This document shows positions 36,101-47,697 of a DNA stretch of 64,000 bases, in pieces. How positions within the stretch are numbered: the first letter of the stretch is position 1; the number at the start of each line of letters is the position of its first letter. Position numbers and translations under genes: made by a program. Location of the stretch: NCBI RefSeq assembly GCF_905475395.1, contig NC_058339.1, positions 37,643,172 to 37,707,171 of the forward strand. The letters run 5' to 3'. The notes under the pieces are model-generated. The model saw only the letters and a list, made by a program, of their open reading frames with translations. It searched no databases and was not told the origin of the DNA. This stretch comes from Chrysoperla carnea. Lineage: Eukaryota > Arthropoda > Insecta > Neuroptera > Chrysopidae.

Positions 36101-39100
36101 TTATTTAAAATCTCTTCTATAAAAATCTTTCTAAATTTATCTTCTAGAATAAATTGAAATATTATGCTGCTATGGCTTGATGCCAAATATAAATTTTCCT
36201 TTCTCTGCATTATTTTTGCCTAAACAACTATTGAAAGTAATCACTAGTTTTCATTTTACAGGATTTTCATGAAAATTTGTACATTCTTAAAATCACACTT
36301 AGAAAGTGTACGACGTGTTACTCGAGAAATGTTAGAAAAAATAATGACCTCTTTGGGTCCGCAATATTTGAATACGTTATTAGATGCCATTACACCATTA
36401 ATGACTCGCGGATTTCAGGTCTACGTCTTAGTATATACTGTACATGGTGTATTAAACAGTTTAAAACCTTTTTATAAACCTGGTGATTTGGATAAATGTT
36501 TAAAAACTGTTCTCGATCTATGTATTGGAGATATATTTGGAGTTGTTGCCGAAGAAAAAGAAGTTCATAATATCGTAAATAAAACATCTGAAGCGAAATC
36601 CACTAAAAGTTATGACACTTTCCAAATTTTAGCACAATTTATTACGAAAACACATTTAACTGAATTAATTTTGCCATTGAAGGATATACTAAGCACATCT
36701 TTCACTTATAAGAAAGTTCGTAAAGCAGAAGAGTGCTTACGGCGTATTGTCCTAGGGGTAATTGATAATAAATTTATTACCGCCGAAGAATTACTTCAAT
36801 TTTCATTTGATGTGACATCACAAAGTATTCCAGAATTAAAATGTGTTGAAAAACCAATTTTGACTAAAAAGGAAAAAGAATTACAAGCACGTCAAAAACC
36901 AGATTGTTTGATCATTCCAGCTGCGCCCAAGTCACGATTTGGTGAAGTTCGAAATGCAGTTAAGCAGTCGGTGAATAGTAATGCACATGTGTTAATCGAA
37001 TTTGGATTACAGTTATGTAATTTTCTATTAAAGCGAGAGCGATTAAGAGAATTGGACTATCGCAAACGAATGGATCCGTTTGTCCATTTAATGTTGAATT
37101 CATTAAAATCGAAACATGTAAAGGTAAAGCACACCCAACCGCTTACTCTACAGTTAACTTTTTCTGGTTAATACTATATGATTTCTTTAACTTTAGCTCA
37201 GCACTTTGACCTTAAACTGTTTATGTTGGGTTTTTAAAATGGATTTACCAGCCTTGAAAGATAGCGTGAAAGAATTTGCCAAAGAAATATTTGGTTTATT
37301 ACATAAGTATGCCGTGGCTGGATTAAGCAAAGGAGATAATTTTGATTTAGTTTTGATTGCTTTTAAGGTAAGAAATATTTGAGAGAAGAATTCCATACGA
37401 AAAAATACGTATTTCAATTTTTTTTTTAGGCAATGGGAGTCTTAGTGAGGGATGTAAAATATTTCATACTAGATGTGGATCAATTGAAAACGTTGCTCTT
37501 ATACACAGAGCAAGATTTACATAATCACGATCGCCAAGCAACTGCATTTAGTTTATTGAAAGCAATTATTAGTCGAAAATTTATTGCACCTGAAATACAT
37601 GATGTAATGCAAAAAGTTGCTAAAATTAGTATAATTTCTGAGATGGAATATGTTCGACAACAGGCACGAAATGTATTTCATCAATTTTTAATGGACTATC
37701 CATTAGGGAAAAAGTTAGAAAAGTATATTACGTTTTATTTATCACAATTAAATTATGAATTAGATTTTGGACGCCAATCTGCGTTAAATATGATTTTATC
37801 GTTAATACAATCTTTTCCTTTGGTAAGTATCGCAACGCTCTGGATTGTATTAAAATTATAAATGTGAAAAACATGAAAATTTAATGATTATTTTTTTATC
37901 GCAGGAAGTATTAAATGAACAAAGTCCAGTGTTCTTTGTAACATTAGGCGCACGATTAATAAATGATACTTCACCGGAAATCAAGAAATCAGCCGCGCAT
38001 TGCATTAAAACAATGTTGGGACGTTTAGAACGAAAGGAACGTGATAGTTTAATGGATGTAATTGTGACATGGTTCCAAGACGAAGAACAGGTAAATATAT
38101 TTTTAGAAAAATAAGAAACTCATCTAGGTGGTTAAGGTTTGGTTAATCAAACTATTGTTTATTTTAGTTATTTTAAAATTTTGTTCCCATTTGTAGATTA
38201 GCCATCGACAATTAGCAGCTCAATTATGTGGATTAATGGTAACAGCCGAGAAAGATGATTTTGATTCTCGACTCGATAATTTAATACCGATACTACTGTT
38301 ACAATTTACGCCGGGCTTACGTTTAAATGAACCCGGGCGATTTGTACGTGTACGATATGAAAATGAAACAGATTTTGCTGATGAAGATGTCCAACGTATG
38401 CGTGATCATCACTTATTTCAAGTGTTACAACTCTTATTGAAATTATGTGTAGCTTGTCCAACATTTTTAACACGTACCGAACAAATAGAAGATTTTGCAA
38501 AATATGCTCAAAGTTTTCTCGGCTACGATCACCAGTGGGTCCGCTTAGCTGCTGCACAATTTATTGGTTTTGTAATGACTAAATTGAATACTGAATATAT
38601 TGCAAAACTGTATTTAAAAAACAAATCCGAACCAGGTTATTTGAGTAGTATGCCACGAGAAGATATAAAATCTTTAACTTTAGATTTGTGTGCTCAATTA
38701 CAAGTGGATAACGTAAATGAACAAATTGTAGAGCAAGCGGTGAAAAATTTAATATTTATAGCACGCATTTTAAAAGAATTACCATTGACAAAAGATAGTT
38801 TGAAAGATGAAGATGACGAAGATGAAAATGAAAATGTTAGGGGAAATCAACGGATTAATTTGATGTGGTTGGTACGGCGATTGAGAAAAGTTGTTTTTGC
38901 AGAAATATCTCAAACACCTACTGTAAATGTTTTGGTAAGTTTATCTTTTAAACGAAATATCTTTCAATGATATATCTGCCAACAAAAACTATTTGTTTTT
39001 CTTTTTAGCGTCAAGCAGTTTTTCGTTGGATTGGTGGTTTAACAAGAATGTTAACTGCTGAACAAATAACCCCTATTTTATATCATTTATTAGCACCATT

Positions 39101-39425
39101 AGTTCGTGAGTTGGCCACCGAAGAAGCTTCCGCCGACATCAAACTATTAGCAAAAGAAGTATCTAACGAATTGAAACGAATAGTTGGTAGTAGTATCTAT
39201 ACAGAAACAGTATCAAAAGTACAAATGAAATTAAATGTAAAACGTGCGGAACGTAAGCGAGAACGTATACAAATGGCAATCACGGATCCAGAAAGAGTTG
39301 CGAAAAAGAAAATTAAATTCCAAGCAAAGAAACGAGAGTTGAAAAAACGAAAAGTGGCTGAAATGAGAGGAAAACAGTATATAAAAACGAAAAAACGGAG
39401 AGTCGTTGATTTGGAAGAAGCTTAA
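27200..39425 (+). CDS. UTP20: UTP20, small-subunit processome component (13 exons, 2722 aa)
   Basis: UTP20 is a giant HEAT/ARM-repeat scaffold of the nucleolar SSU processome needed for 18S rRNA maturation. Exons fitted by GT-AG sites and phase: 27200-27244, 27311-27591, 27655-27988, 30613-31803, 32078-32667, 32766-32933, 33281-36073, 36262-37123, 37197-37367, 37430-37822, 37905-38090, 38197-38934, 39009-39425. All phases join cleanly; total 8169 nt. Recognised family segments include NTFTFQPFAER at the N-terminus, NFAAESFSFVARKV, the DRIM region starting near residue 870 (YKHKYLTPYKEHL, RIVYSKMITKTG), RKLLCEFLRDL, MDFF-like VDFFENLQHLQLHRH, RGFQVYVLVYTVHG, AEEKEVHNIV, RQATAFSLLKAI and DYPLGKKLEKY. 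An acidic Glu/Lys stretch lies near residues 1655-1715 and a basic, nuclear-signal-rich tail at the C-terminus. Length is close to the human protein. Intron 3 (2624 nt) contains the DRC4 gene; the other introns are 62-347 nt. It appears complete and intact. Confidence 0.96.
28327..28332 (-). promoter_or_regulatory. DRC4 poly(A) signal overlapping the stop codon
   Basis: On the minus strand AATAAA spans 28332-28327 and shares bases with the TAA stop (28333-28331), so the 3' UTR would be very short if this signal is used. Confidence 0.5.
28331..29761 (-). CDS. Gas8: DRC4/GAS8, nexin-dynein regulatory complex subunit 4 (476 aa, intronless)
   Basis: DRC4 is a coiled-coil subunit of the nexin-dynein regulatory complex that links outer doublets in motile axonemes; in insects this would mean sperm flagella and ciliated mechanosensory neurons. 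The start MVKKKDKKKEE with a basic N-terminus, the blocks DREREERNYFQLERDKLRTY, REMEE, IKNYYNDI-like LKNYYNDITLNNLALIASLK, QQKTGLKN, DLQYELARVC and HDDLLRTYEAKLQQFGI, and the C-terminal LGQGPAGLV all match the family in order. Length equals the usual size (about 478 aa in human). Nearly the whole protein is predicted coiled coil. It is one uninterrupted exon lying antisense within intron 3 of UTP20. The stop codon overlaps an AATAAA poly(A) signal. No damage is seen, so it looks functional; absence of introns suggests retroposition origin or intron loss. Confidence 0.96.
   Translation of the reverse strand: MVKKKDKKKEEVIIDGVKTADMTREQLEAFALRLKEETDREREERNYFQLERDKLRTYWELTKDQLDEARAQLRNMDREMEEGRERNADEIKLFKQQIKHLSYEQQNNIAELRAAEMVNLKLAQDDHYAQENQLQQDKTDLKNKLIEQQLTFEENLNIQKLNHAKELSSVRGEFELYAKELELKYDKKFGELRYDLGLKHRMEMAEVEERKSRQITELMENHERDFSELKNYYNDITLNNLALIASLKEQIDVQVDQLSRINKQLADTNAENKKLVGPLRQAEHEARDLRHKMQNYEKDKQSLKNTKILLAQIQKQHEDLKWEYETLDLRFQQLKEERDTLKNKFITAILDLQQKTGLKNALLQKRLEHLVDSLEVRDAMLVDITKTCNLPPTEVNNRVEQMLKDKNNLIQDLQYELARVCKMHDDLLRTYEAKLQQFGIAKEELGFTPLRASKTAPANVENLGQGPAGLVCQNIK
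29762..30612. other. UTP20 intron 3 remainder; DRC4 upstream region
   Basis: Non-coding sequence between the DRC4 start codon (minus strand) and UTP20 exon 4. It must contain the DRC4 promoter, but no TATA box or other element can be called with confidence. Confidence 0.5.
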
Positions 39426-39460
39426 AATTGTAGATATTATAATATTTGTAAATATAAGTA

Positions 39461-39466
39461 AATAAA
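39461..39466 (+). promoter_or_regulatory. UTP20 poly(A) signal
   Basis: AATAAA lies 36 bases after the UTP20 stop codon, giving a short 3' UTR. Confidence 0.7.
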
Positions 39467-40320
39467 TTTTCTATTATTTTGGACATTAAAGTTTTTTCCT
39501 AATTATCTTAATTAAGTAATTTTATGGTGTCCTCGGGCAAAAGATGTCTAAATTGAGTCACATTTTTATGAATTGCAAACAAACGACGACGTACCGCAAT
39601 GCCTGAATCTGTTTAGGTGTTTATCTCCGTACAATATTGTAAAAATGTATTGGGCTAAATGCATTTAGTCTAATAATGTGTTATTTTTGACTCATAACGC
39701 AACCATTTCTTATAATACCTAAATATTGTGTACCAAGTGCTGTGTTAATATAATTTTTTGACACTATGCCCATAGCAAGACAACGGCCATTATTTCTAGC
39801 ATTTTTTTTTCTCAAAACTAACGTTTTGTTTGGTTGTTTTTTATATTGTTTGTGCAAATGCGAATGGACAAAATACGACATTCGTTCCATCTCTAGTCTG
39901 TACAATTCTAAATTTCGAATGTATAAAATTTTTTTCTATCTATTTAATTTTATGAATGGTATATTATTTAATGTGTCGCATGACTTTAAAGAATAGAAAA
40001 ATGTCATAATTTAGATTGTCAGGTCAATTTATGACATATGGTAGATATAAACTCAACCCTTTGCGTTTTGGGAAATCAGCCTGGAGCATAGTTTCGCGTG
40101 ATGGTAGATAAATGTTATATTTTAAGATAATTTTTTTAATAATATGTTATATGTATTTTTAATGAAGTCATTGTTTTTATTTTAACGACAATATAAAAGT
40201 GGAAACTTATATAATCGAAATTTGTTATTTGTCTCGTTTAAATATATCATTTAAAAAATGGAAAGAATTTCCTGGACCTGTATTTAATTAAATAAAAATT
40301 CCCAAAAAGTAAGTTAATGC
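39467..40320. other. Intergenic region between convergent genes
   Basis: About 0.85 kb between the UTP20 3' end and the 3' end of the minus-strand secreted-peptide gene. Short open frames on both strands (39681-39996) are not supported by composition. Confidence 0.5.
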
Positions 40321-40321
40321 T

Positions 40322-40327
40322 ATTTAT
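40322..40327 (-). promoter_or_regulatory. Poly(A) signal of the 88-aa secreted-peptide gene
   Basis: On the minus strand AATAAA occurs about 47 bases after the stop codon. Confidence 0.55.
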
Positions 40328-40373
40328 TTTACAAAAATTTACAAAGAATTTTAACTATTCGTTGGAATTGTAG

Positions 40374-40640
40374 CTAATCGTAGTTAAAACGTCGACCACC
40401 ATCAAAACGAAAACCATAAGCTGCTGAATTTTTGGCATCGACTAAAGCAGGATTTAAATGTTTGTAGTAACTTCCATGACCATGTGGTGCTCTTGATGAT
40501 CCAGCCGGTGGACCACGTGGATAAAATGCTTCAAATGTTCCAGCTGGTGGTATAACTGATTCCACTTTTGGATCATCTGGATCATAAGCCAAACCAACAC
40601 AAATAGCCAGTAATAAAATAAATATTGTTTGAGTAACCAT
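40374..40640 (-). CDS. Small secreted protein, 88 aa, function unknown
   Basis: The frame starts with a classical signal peptide (residues 1-18, MVTQTIFILLLAICVGLA) and probable cleavage before YDPDD. The mature part of about 70 aa has no cysteine. It opens with an acidic Asp/Pro segment, continues through Pro/Gly-rich PPAG and PRGPPAGSSRAPHGHGSYY, and ends AAYGFRFDGGRRFNYD. The single RR near the C-terminus could be a processing site. Composition and G+C are distinctly gene-like against the surroundings, the frame is complete in one exon, and a poly(A) signal follows. It converges on UTP20. I do not recognise the family; a secreted peptide such as a hormone precursor, cuticle-associated or immune peptide is possible but not shown. 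Confidence 0.8.
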   Translation of the reverse strand: MVTQTIFILLLAICVGLAYDPDDPKVESVIPPAGTFEAFYPRGPPAGSSRAPHGHGSYYKHLNPALVDAKNSAAYGFRFDGGRRFNYD

Positions 40641-42300
40641 TTTCTTAATACATAATTTTTACCTTAAAAAAATAATATAAAGTTCGGTGAAATAAACCAA
40701 AAAATTACTAAAAAGGAAAAGCAGGATCAAATCAACTAGAACGCTAAAGGAGCATAAATTGTAGGGTTTAAAAATATTCCTTTGCTATGGCCTGATGCTT
40801 TTAGTAAGATATTTGTGAGTTCGTATCATTAAAGTATTGAAAAACAAACACGGATTCAGAAAATGGTTCGGAGTAAATAATAATTTATACTTGTCATGTT
40901 CTTATTTTCCAGATTGTCCCATTGTCTACTAACCACTGTCTTGTGGGGTAAAAAATCATTTTGAGAAAATCACAAAAACAAATTTGTTTTAGCGATTTGA
41001 TGCAACTTGGTAAATAGGATAATTTTTATCCAAAATATATAAAAAATTGGATTTGTTTAACGATGGAGTTACTTAGTAATTTTTGGGGTTTTAAAGGCAC
41101 GAAAATCTTATTGATTTTGCTATTGGACAAGTTTCTCCGAATATTACCCCTCGTACACTAAATATAGTAATCTCTTTTTGGAGGGGATAATTTTGCTCCC
41201 TCTCTAGCTCCGTGCTTGGAAACTTATATAGAATGCCAAACGCCGATTTAAAAAATGAAACAAACGATAACCGAATATTGAAAATATATTAATTTTTTTA
41301 TATTATTATTTTGAATGTACTGCTGAAATTTGCTGTGATAATTCCGTCTCATCCGGTATAAAGATCTAGCTGACAATATTAAAAAGGAAATTTGTTCAAT
41401 ATACAACAATACCGAAGATTGAGTATATTAGCAAATAAATTGGTAGTATTTTTTAAAAATCGACTGTTAAATATATCTTCTCATTCTGAAATTGTTCCCA
41501 ATCAATTTGTAATTGTGAAGTTGAGAAGGTATATATGATAATCCTCTAAACATTAAATGTGCAAAACATTGAGTTACAAAGGAAAACTGAATTCATAAAT
41601 TGCATATATTCATTGCGCAGCTGCTCATATTAAAATTACACCGATTGAAAGTCAATAACATTTTAACATATTATTAATTACAAAAATGAAAATAAACTTA
41701 CCACTTATATATAAAAAAAAAAAGAAGTTATATCACTCACATCCAACAATACAGAAAACTGGTTGAATATATGTGATAATAATTTGTCAAAAACTTTTTA
41801 ACGTATATCAAAATTATAGCATACAAATCTGCAAACTTTCACTTATACAATACACGTAGAAACAACAGTAGTGGCTGGAAAGTGTATTCCATTAAAAATG
41901 ATAGAATTGAGTAATTTGTGTATGCTTTGCTGTATATGTCCATGTAATTAGTATTAGAAAAATAATCCTGCAGCGCATGCAAATTATTGAACATTTTTTA
42001 GTGCTCAGTTCGAGCTACTTCAGGGTTTTCATTAAAGAATGACAAAAAAAATTTATTAGATATATTATTCTGTGACAATTTGTTTGGTATTTATTTTTAT
42101 ATGGTAATCGCAGCTTCGCTGGATAGCGCTATTTAATTAATATTGGGAAAATCTTCATTTAGCGCATGCAAATTATTGAACTTTTTTAAATAAATCAAAA
42201 TGAGAGTTTAAAGGATTTGAAAGGATTTTTTCGGGATGATTGGAAATAGTATGTCGAAATGGTTTGTATGAAGGTTCTCATTGTGGAGAGCTTCCGCTGA
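40641..42300. other. Intergenic, upstream of the secreted-peptide gene
   Basis: AT-rich. A patch at 41150-41240 (GGAGGGGATAATTTTGCTCC to CTAGCTCCGTG) resembles 46020-46240 and is probably an old repeat. No gene was recognised. Confidence 0.45.
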
Positions 42301-42425
42301 ATATCGTAGAGGGACTTTCGTAATTGTCCGAAGACAACGATGACAACCTTATTGATTGCAACGGTTCGATTCCCGTCGTCACAACAAAAATTAATTTAAA
42401 AAGTTGTTGTGGGCTAATATGTGTA
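42300..42425 (+). repeat. tRNA-like SINE relic
   Basis: ACGGTTCGATTCCCGTCG is a strong Pol III B-box and T-arm-like motif. A-box-like sequence (TATCGTAGAGGGAC) lies upstream at greater than tRNA distance, and an acceptor stem cannot be completed. It is best read as a tRNA-derived SINE fragment. Confidence 0.4.
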
Positions 42426-43171
42426 ATGTATGGTATGTGTGAAGGAGGTGCACTTAGTTTCTCAAAATAAATGAAGAATTGAAATAATTAGCGAAAAAGA
42501 AAATAAAATACAGTGTAATACAATGGGCCTCAGCCCTCCGAGTGAGTCTTAGCACTTCCAAATTAGTAATTCAGGCTAGCCCAAGCTATAGACAATATAA
42601 ATCGACTATTCTGGAGTTTAATAAGCGATATAGTCGTCGAAATGTGACGTTATTGTTTGAATTTTAAGTTCTGACATTCTCAATGAAAAACATTTTATAT
42701 TTTGTGTATAGTATTATTGAATAATATAAAATTGTACAATTCGTTTCATTGTCAACATAAATTAACAGTATTTTTAAGTTGAGGTGTGGTTGTCAGTCTT
42801 TTTTAGTTACAGCAACAACATAAAAGTATATAATGTATTTTTTATATCTTAATTTAATTATATAAATGGCATTGACTTTATACACCTATGAGATAACTAA
42901 ATGACCATCAACTTATACCTAAAACCATAGGAATAGATATATCTAGAACTAAAACTTATGAACAATTAATATTGTAAATTTATTCTGATAGAAAAATACT
43001 AGATCATAAAATAAAAATTGACAGTCTATTTGTTGCACACAGAACCGTTTTTAGCACCGTTCAAAATAATTATAATTTCTATATCGTTTCATTATATTAT
43101 TAATTTGAGTTGTCACATAATGATGATTTCATTATTTATTTAATAATATTGGCCATATCTATCTTAAATAT
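42426..43171. other. AT-rich intergenic stretch
   Basis: Nothing recognisable apart from AT-rich sequence. Confidence 0.5.
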
Positions 43172-43526
43172 AACTAGCAGTTACCCGCCGCGTTGCTGGG
43201 CAATTTCAACTATACAAACTCACTTAATTCCCTTTTGTACGCCATTTAATGGATTTTAATTTTTGTATATAAAATTCAGCCCATATTTCTTGCTGACAAT
43301 GTAGCATTCTATAGGTGAAATAATTTTTATAATCGGTTAAGTAGTGGACACAAAAATGACGAAATTTTCATCCCCTGTTTCACCCCCTTAGAGGTAGAAT
43401 TTTGGATAATCCTTTCTTCAAAGGGTGCGTTCTTTACCAAGTTTCAGGCCTCTACGATCAGCGGTTTAGGCGTTGATCCGTCAGTCAGTCATTCAGAACA
43501 AAGCATTTTATGTGTATAGATTTCTC
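43172..43526 (+). repeat. LINE-3'-end-like repeat
   Basis: ACTAGCAGTTACCCGCCGCG is followed by TGCTGGGCAATTTC, then a CCCCTGTTTCACCCCCTTAG block, GGTAGAATTTTGGATAATCC and a CAGTCAGTCATTC segment. This order of short blocks is familiar from dispersed non-LTR-derived repeats of insects. No protein is encoded. Confidence 0.65.
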
Positions 43527-44499
43527 TATTCTGTTTTTCCTGTCCACGCGAGATTTTCTTTATTCTTTTCTCAAATTTGATGATTTCTCCCAGATTTTCA
43601 AGCTTATCTTGCTGGCTACTGACGAAAAATAGATTCACGGTCTAAAAATGTACGGCTTAGGAAAAAACAGGCTATACAAATAATATTAAGATTTAATTTT
43701 GTTCGTTATGCAATTTGTATATCATATCTGTAATAAAATTAATTGCCTATAAATAAAAAGAAAGTAAATTTTTGTATCACTTCTCTAGCCTGTTTTTAGA
43801 CACGGGTACCAAATAAAAACAAAATTTTGACAGCATGGTGGACTTCCTCACGGTTTGAGCTAGTAAATAAATAATATCTATTTAAAAATACAATGTTATT
43901 ACATAAATGATACAAATATTGTGGGAAAACTTACTTTGTCTATTTAACTTCGGAACACTCTGTACAATACCGTTCTATCTATTGAAAAATAATTTAATGG
44001 GTACTGGGAATCAAAAATTTTAATTTAAATATAAAATTAAAATATTATTTTCTAATATTTATAAATTAAAACATAAAAATTCAATGAATATAAATAAAAA
44101 AAAAATATTAAAAAATAATAATATACAACATACAGAAATATTGTTAAGAAATCAGGAGTCACTCATAATATTAAAGGATCATACAGATATGATTGAAGAA
44201 CGGTTATAACCGTAGGCAATTATTTCATGCCACTCGGAGATTACTTCCCTATCCTATTATCATTCCAGCGTCCTCTCTGTGAAGATTGAAGCCGCCCAAT
44301 ACCAGTTTTATTAATGAATAAATAAAATAACTTGCTATCAAAATCTTTATACAGGTACGGCTTTATTTAAAAGTATAAAGTTTAAAAAATTATAAGCTAA
44401 CTTGTTATTTTTTGAATGTTAGCATCGCTCTCACTATTTCGTTAAACCGTTTATAATATAAACAAGAAAAATTACAAATGTTTTACTGTTTAAAATAGA
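43527..44499. other. AT-rich intergenic stretch
   Basis: No supported feature. Confidence 0.5.
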
Positions 44500-44740
44500 A
44501 CTAGCTGTGAACCACCGCTGGGCAACTTCAATTTTATATGCAAAGATTATTGTGTTATAAACTTCACTTCATATGCCGTCACTTACCCTCCTTTTGTTCA
44601 CAATTTCGTTTACCTTCTATTTACCTATCTATTAGAAAAAACCGCATAAAATCCGTTGCGAAATTTAAAGATCTAAAGATATATATGGATTAGGGATAGA
44701 CAGACGGAAGCGACTTTGTTTTATACTATTTATTGATAGT
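44500..44740 (+). repeat. Repeat related to 43172 and 10051
   Basis: It begins AACTAGCTGTGAACCACCGC followed by TGGGCAACTTC, and ends in a GACAGACGGAAGCGACTTTG segment. The ACTAG...CCGC.TGGGCAA signature ties it to the other members. Confidence 0.6.
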
Positions 44741-47145
44741 GCAATAGCCATACAAGTGCATTTATTTGATCCCAAAAATGTGCGCTAAAACATGGCAAGT
44801 TGAGTATCAATAAAGATATTTTTTGGATCATTTTCAAAAATGTATTAATTTGATGATTTATATTATTCCAATGTTAATCCCACGCTGTCCGGAAATCATT
44901 TCTGTGTTGAAAGGTGATCAGTACCAGTGATAATATGAAGATGAGAACCTGTATAAAGAACGCTGCATGATTAAAAAAACAAATTTAATTTAGTACTTCA
45001 TATAACTTCCATTAGTAATATATTTCATAGTCATACGTAATTAATAAAACAAATAAACATAAGAAGTAAGAGAGTTAATTGTTTAAATAATCAGTATATG
45101 CGCTTGGGTATTAATGTTTGGACTTTTTGTAGTTAAGATTACATTAGATTTCAGATAGGAGTAAGTCTTAGAATATCTTTTGTACTGCATTCAGTTTGAT
45201 CTATTGTACCTCCTTTGCTTTAAAGTTGCTTCAGAGGTCGCTTTCATAAAATTTAGAATAAACCAGGGCGACAGTTCATTTATTTCACTTGAATGAATAT
45301 TAGTCCATCTCAAGTGATGGTATCGTTTGAGAGAGAACTTTATGCATTCACACAGAATGTAATTTTGTAGTTATTAAGATTGCTAAATTATCCAGATACG
45401 CTAATACAGATAAGACAGAGTAACAAATTTTTTAATTTGGTGCATGCATGTGAAGTAAATAGGCCTTTGCCCTGATGTCGATTTCTTTCGTTAACATTTG
45501 AAAATGTGCGAGAATAGATGACAAGATCTGAAATCAAAATTAAAATCGATTGTTAAACAAAAGATATAAGCAATTAAATCATTTTTTCTATCTCATTCTT
45601 TTGATATGTAGTCTCTATGGCAATTGCAGGTTATGACGTCACCAAGTGTTATTTTCCTTTCTTTCTATTTGTACATATAAATCCTTCATATTTTCGTAGT
45701 CGAACGTCTTTTGAAACGATAAAAAATCTGAGGATAAAGGTCCATTCTATTGAATTTCATACATCAGAATTGCTTTAATGTAGAGGTATCTAGTTCTCAA
45801 GAAATTTTATCCTAAAAGTTTAAGAAACTCGTTTATTATTGTGTTCGAAGTTCTGTAATAATGATAAACAAAATGTTTCCATAAAATGCTTATCTGAAGG
45901 AATTGTTCTTCGCTTTCAAATTTCTTTTTTTACCGCGTGGATGGGTTTTTTGTAAATTTTGCAACTCCATAGATGATAATAATCGATCATTTTCTTAAAA
46001 AAATACACCAAGCACGTAGCCAGAAAATCCATTGGGGAGGGGGGAGGGGCTGAGATAAATTTACTTGAAATTTATTCAGTAAGTTCCAATACTGATAATC
46101 GCAAATTATTCTGATGATCGAATAGAAACCTAGTTTTTTATTACGCACATGAATCATTGGCATTTTTGCTGGATTCTTTGAATTTTCTAGACTTTTGGGG
46201 GAGGGGGATTTTCCCCTAGCTCCGCGTTTGTAGACTACGGTACATTACGGTCGTACTACCTTAGAAGCGGCTCTGTATACATTGAGTTTTGAACGGAAAT
46301 TTTGAAATTCAATCAAATCTTAAAATTTTTCGATGAAAATGGAAAATTGAAATTTCGATAAACAGTAAAGATGCAGGACACATCATTTTTTCATAACTAA
46401 CATTTACATTTAGATTAGAAATGTAATGCTTTACTTGTAAAATCTAATTGAGGATTTAATTATGTGGATTTATAAGACCCACACTTACCTCAACAGCCTA
46501 TTTTCATTTAAGAGGAAAAATGGAAGTAATTCTTATACATTTCATCTTATTCTACTTTGAATATTTCATGACATTCCCGATTATTATAATTTTTTTCTAT
46601 TTACTTTTTGGGGATTCATTTGTGATGTTTAAGATTTAGGGTGACTGACTTTATATCTTGTTTAAAGTAAGTTGTCTTAACATTATAATTCTTTTTTTAC
46701 TTCTCTCTAATACTTAAAAACTTAAGTCACTCTTCGTTAATTGACTTTATGTTGTCTGTGGTGGTGTGTTTAGAAGTATAGTATAGATAGATAGATACCG
46801 TATTTTTTAATATTTACATTTCACTAGATATATATTTTTAAAAATATCATTACAAAGAAACGTAAATGGTAGGTTTATGTCTCTTATTTTGATTTAAGCT
46901 TATTAAAAATGTTTTTTTCATTCTTTCGTTCATAAAGAATTTTAATTTAAATTCGTTTATTTATTACAATAAATACTTTACAGGCTTTTATTTTTAACCA
47001 ATTTTATTATGGTTTTTTGTTATGCGTCTTGTACTGTGAAAAAAAAGGATTGAAATGAACTTTGATGCCGTAATAAATCCATAATTTACGAGTTTAATAT
47101 TTTGACTATTGAAATTAATTTTATTATTTGAATTGTGTTATTTTT
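44741..47145. other. AT-rich intergenic stretch
   Basis: A patch at 46010-46250 with G-rich and C-rich words (GGGGAGGGGGGAGGGG; GGGGGATTTTCCCC) resembles 41150-41240 and is likely an old repeat. No gene is supported. Confidence 0.5.
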
Positions 47146-47268
47146 TTACCCTTCAGCCGTTTTTATACCATGTATATGAAATATACCAAGGTATACTAAG
47201 TTTAGTCCCAAGTCTGTAACGCTTAAAAATATTAATGGTATGAACAAAATTTTGGTATAAGTGTTCAT
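47146..47268 (-). CDS. Family L short hydrophobic reading frame (40 aa), copy 3
   Basis: It starts at 47268 (MNTYTKILFIPLIFLSVTDL), continues GLNLVYLGIFHIHGIKTAEG and stops with TAA at 47146-47148. The hydrophobic core is kept with mainly conservative changes relative to the copies at 7532 and 48200. See the copy at 7532 for interpretation. Confidence 0.3.
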   Translation of the reverse strand: MNTYTKILFIPLIFLSVTDLGLNLVYLGIFHIHGIKTAEG

Positions 47269-47697
47269 AAAATCACCTAATTAGTCCGTTTCCGGTTGAC
47301 TGTCTGTCTGTCTATCGTCTGTCGTCTGTCCGTCTGTCATCATGATAACTCAAAAACGAAAAGAGAAATCAAGCTAAAATTTTTATAGCGTGCTAAGTGC
47401 AATTGGGTCTTGATTGCGTAGGACCCATCTTGTAAACCGTTAGAGATAGAACAAAAGTTTAAACGTAAAAAACGGTCCTTATAAAAAAATAAACAACTTT
47501 TGTTTGAAACATTTTTTCGTAAACATCACTGTTTACCCGTAAAAGCGCAAATTGTATAGTATGTATTATATGGGTATATCAATTTTATGTGTGTGACATG
47601 TATATTTATATGTGTAATGTGATAGAGTAATCAACACTGTCTATACATGGTATTTCAACAATTAACTTAGTCAATTGTTTGTTTTCACTTGTTTAAA
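47156..47697 (-). repeat. Family L repeat, full-length copy
   Basis: It runs from TTTTTATACCATGTATATG to CAATTGTTTGTTTTCACTTG with all internal blocks in order: the GTCTGTCTGT-rich section, the AACTCAAAAACGAAAAGAG block, the CATCTTGTAAACCGTTAGAG block and the CATCACTGTTTACCCG block. Confidence 0.9.

Noticed and set aside
36277-36477. Plus-strand frame MYILKITLRKC
   Set aside because: Out-of-frame overlap with UTP20 exon 8.
37193-37417. 74-codon minus-strand frame
   Set aside because: Antisense to UTP20 exon 9 (37197-37367), which continues the UTP20 frame in phase.
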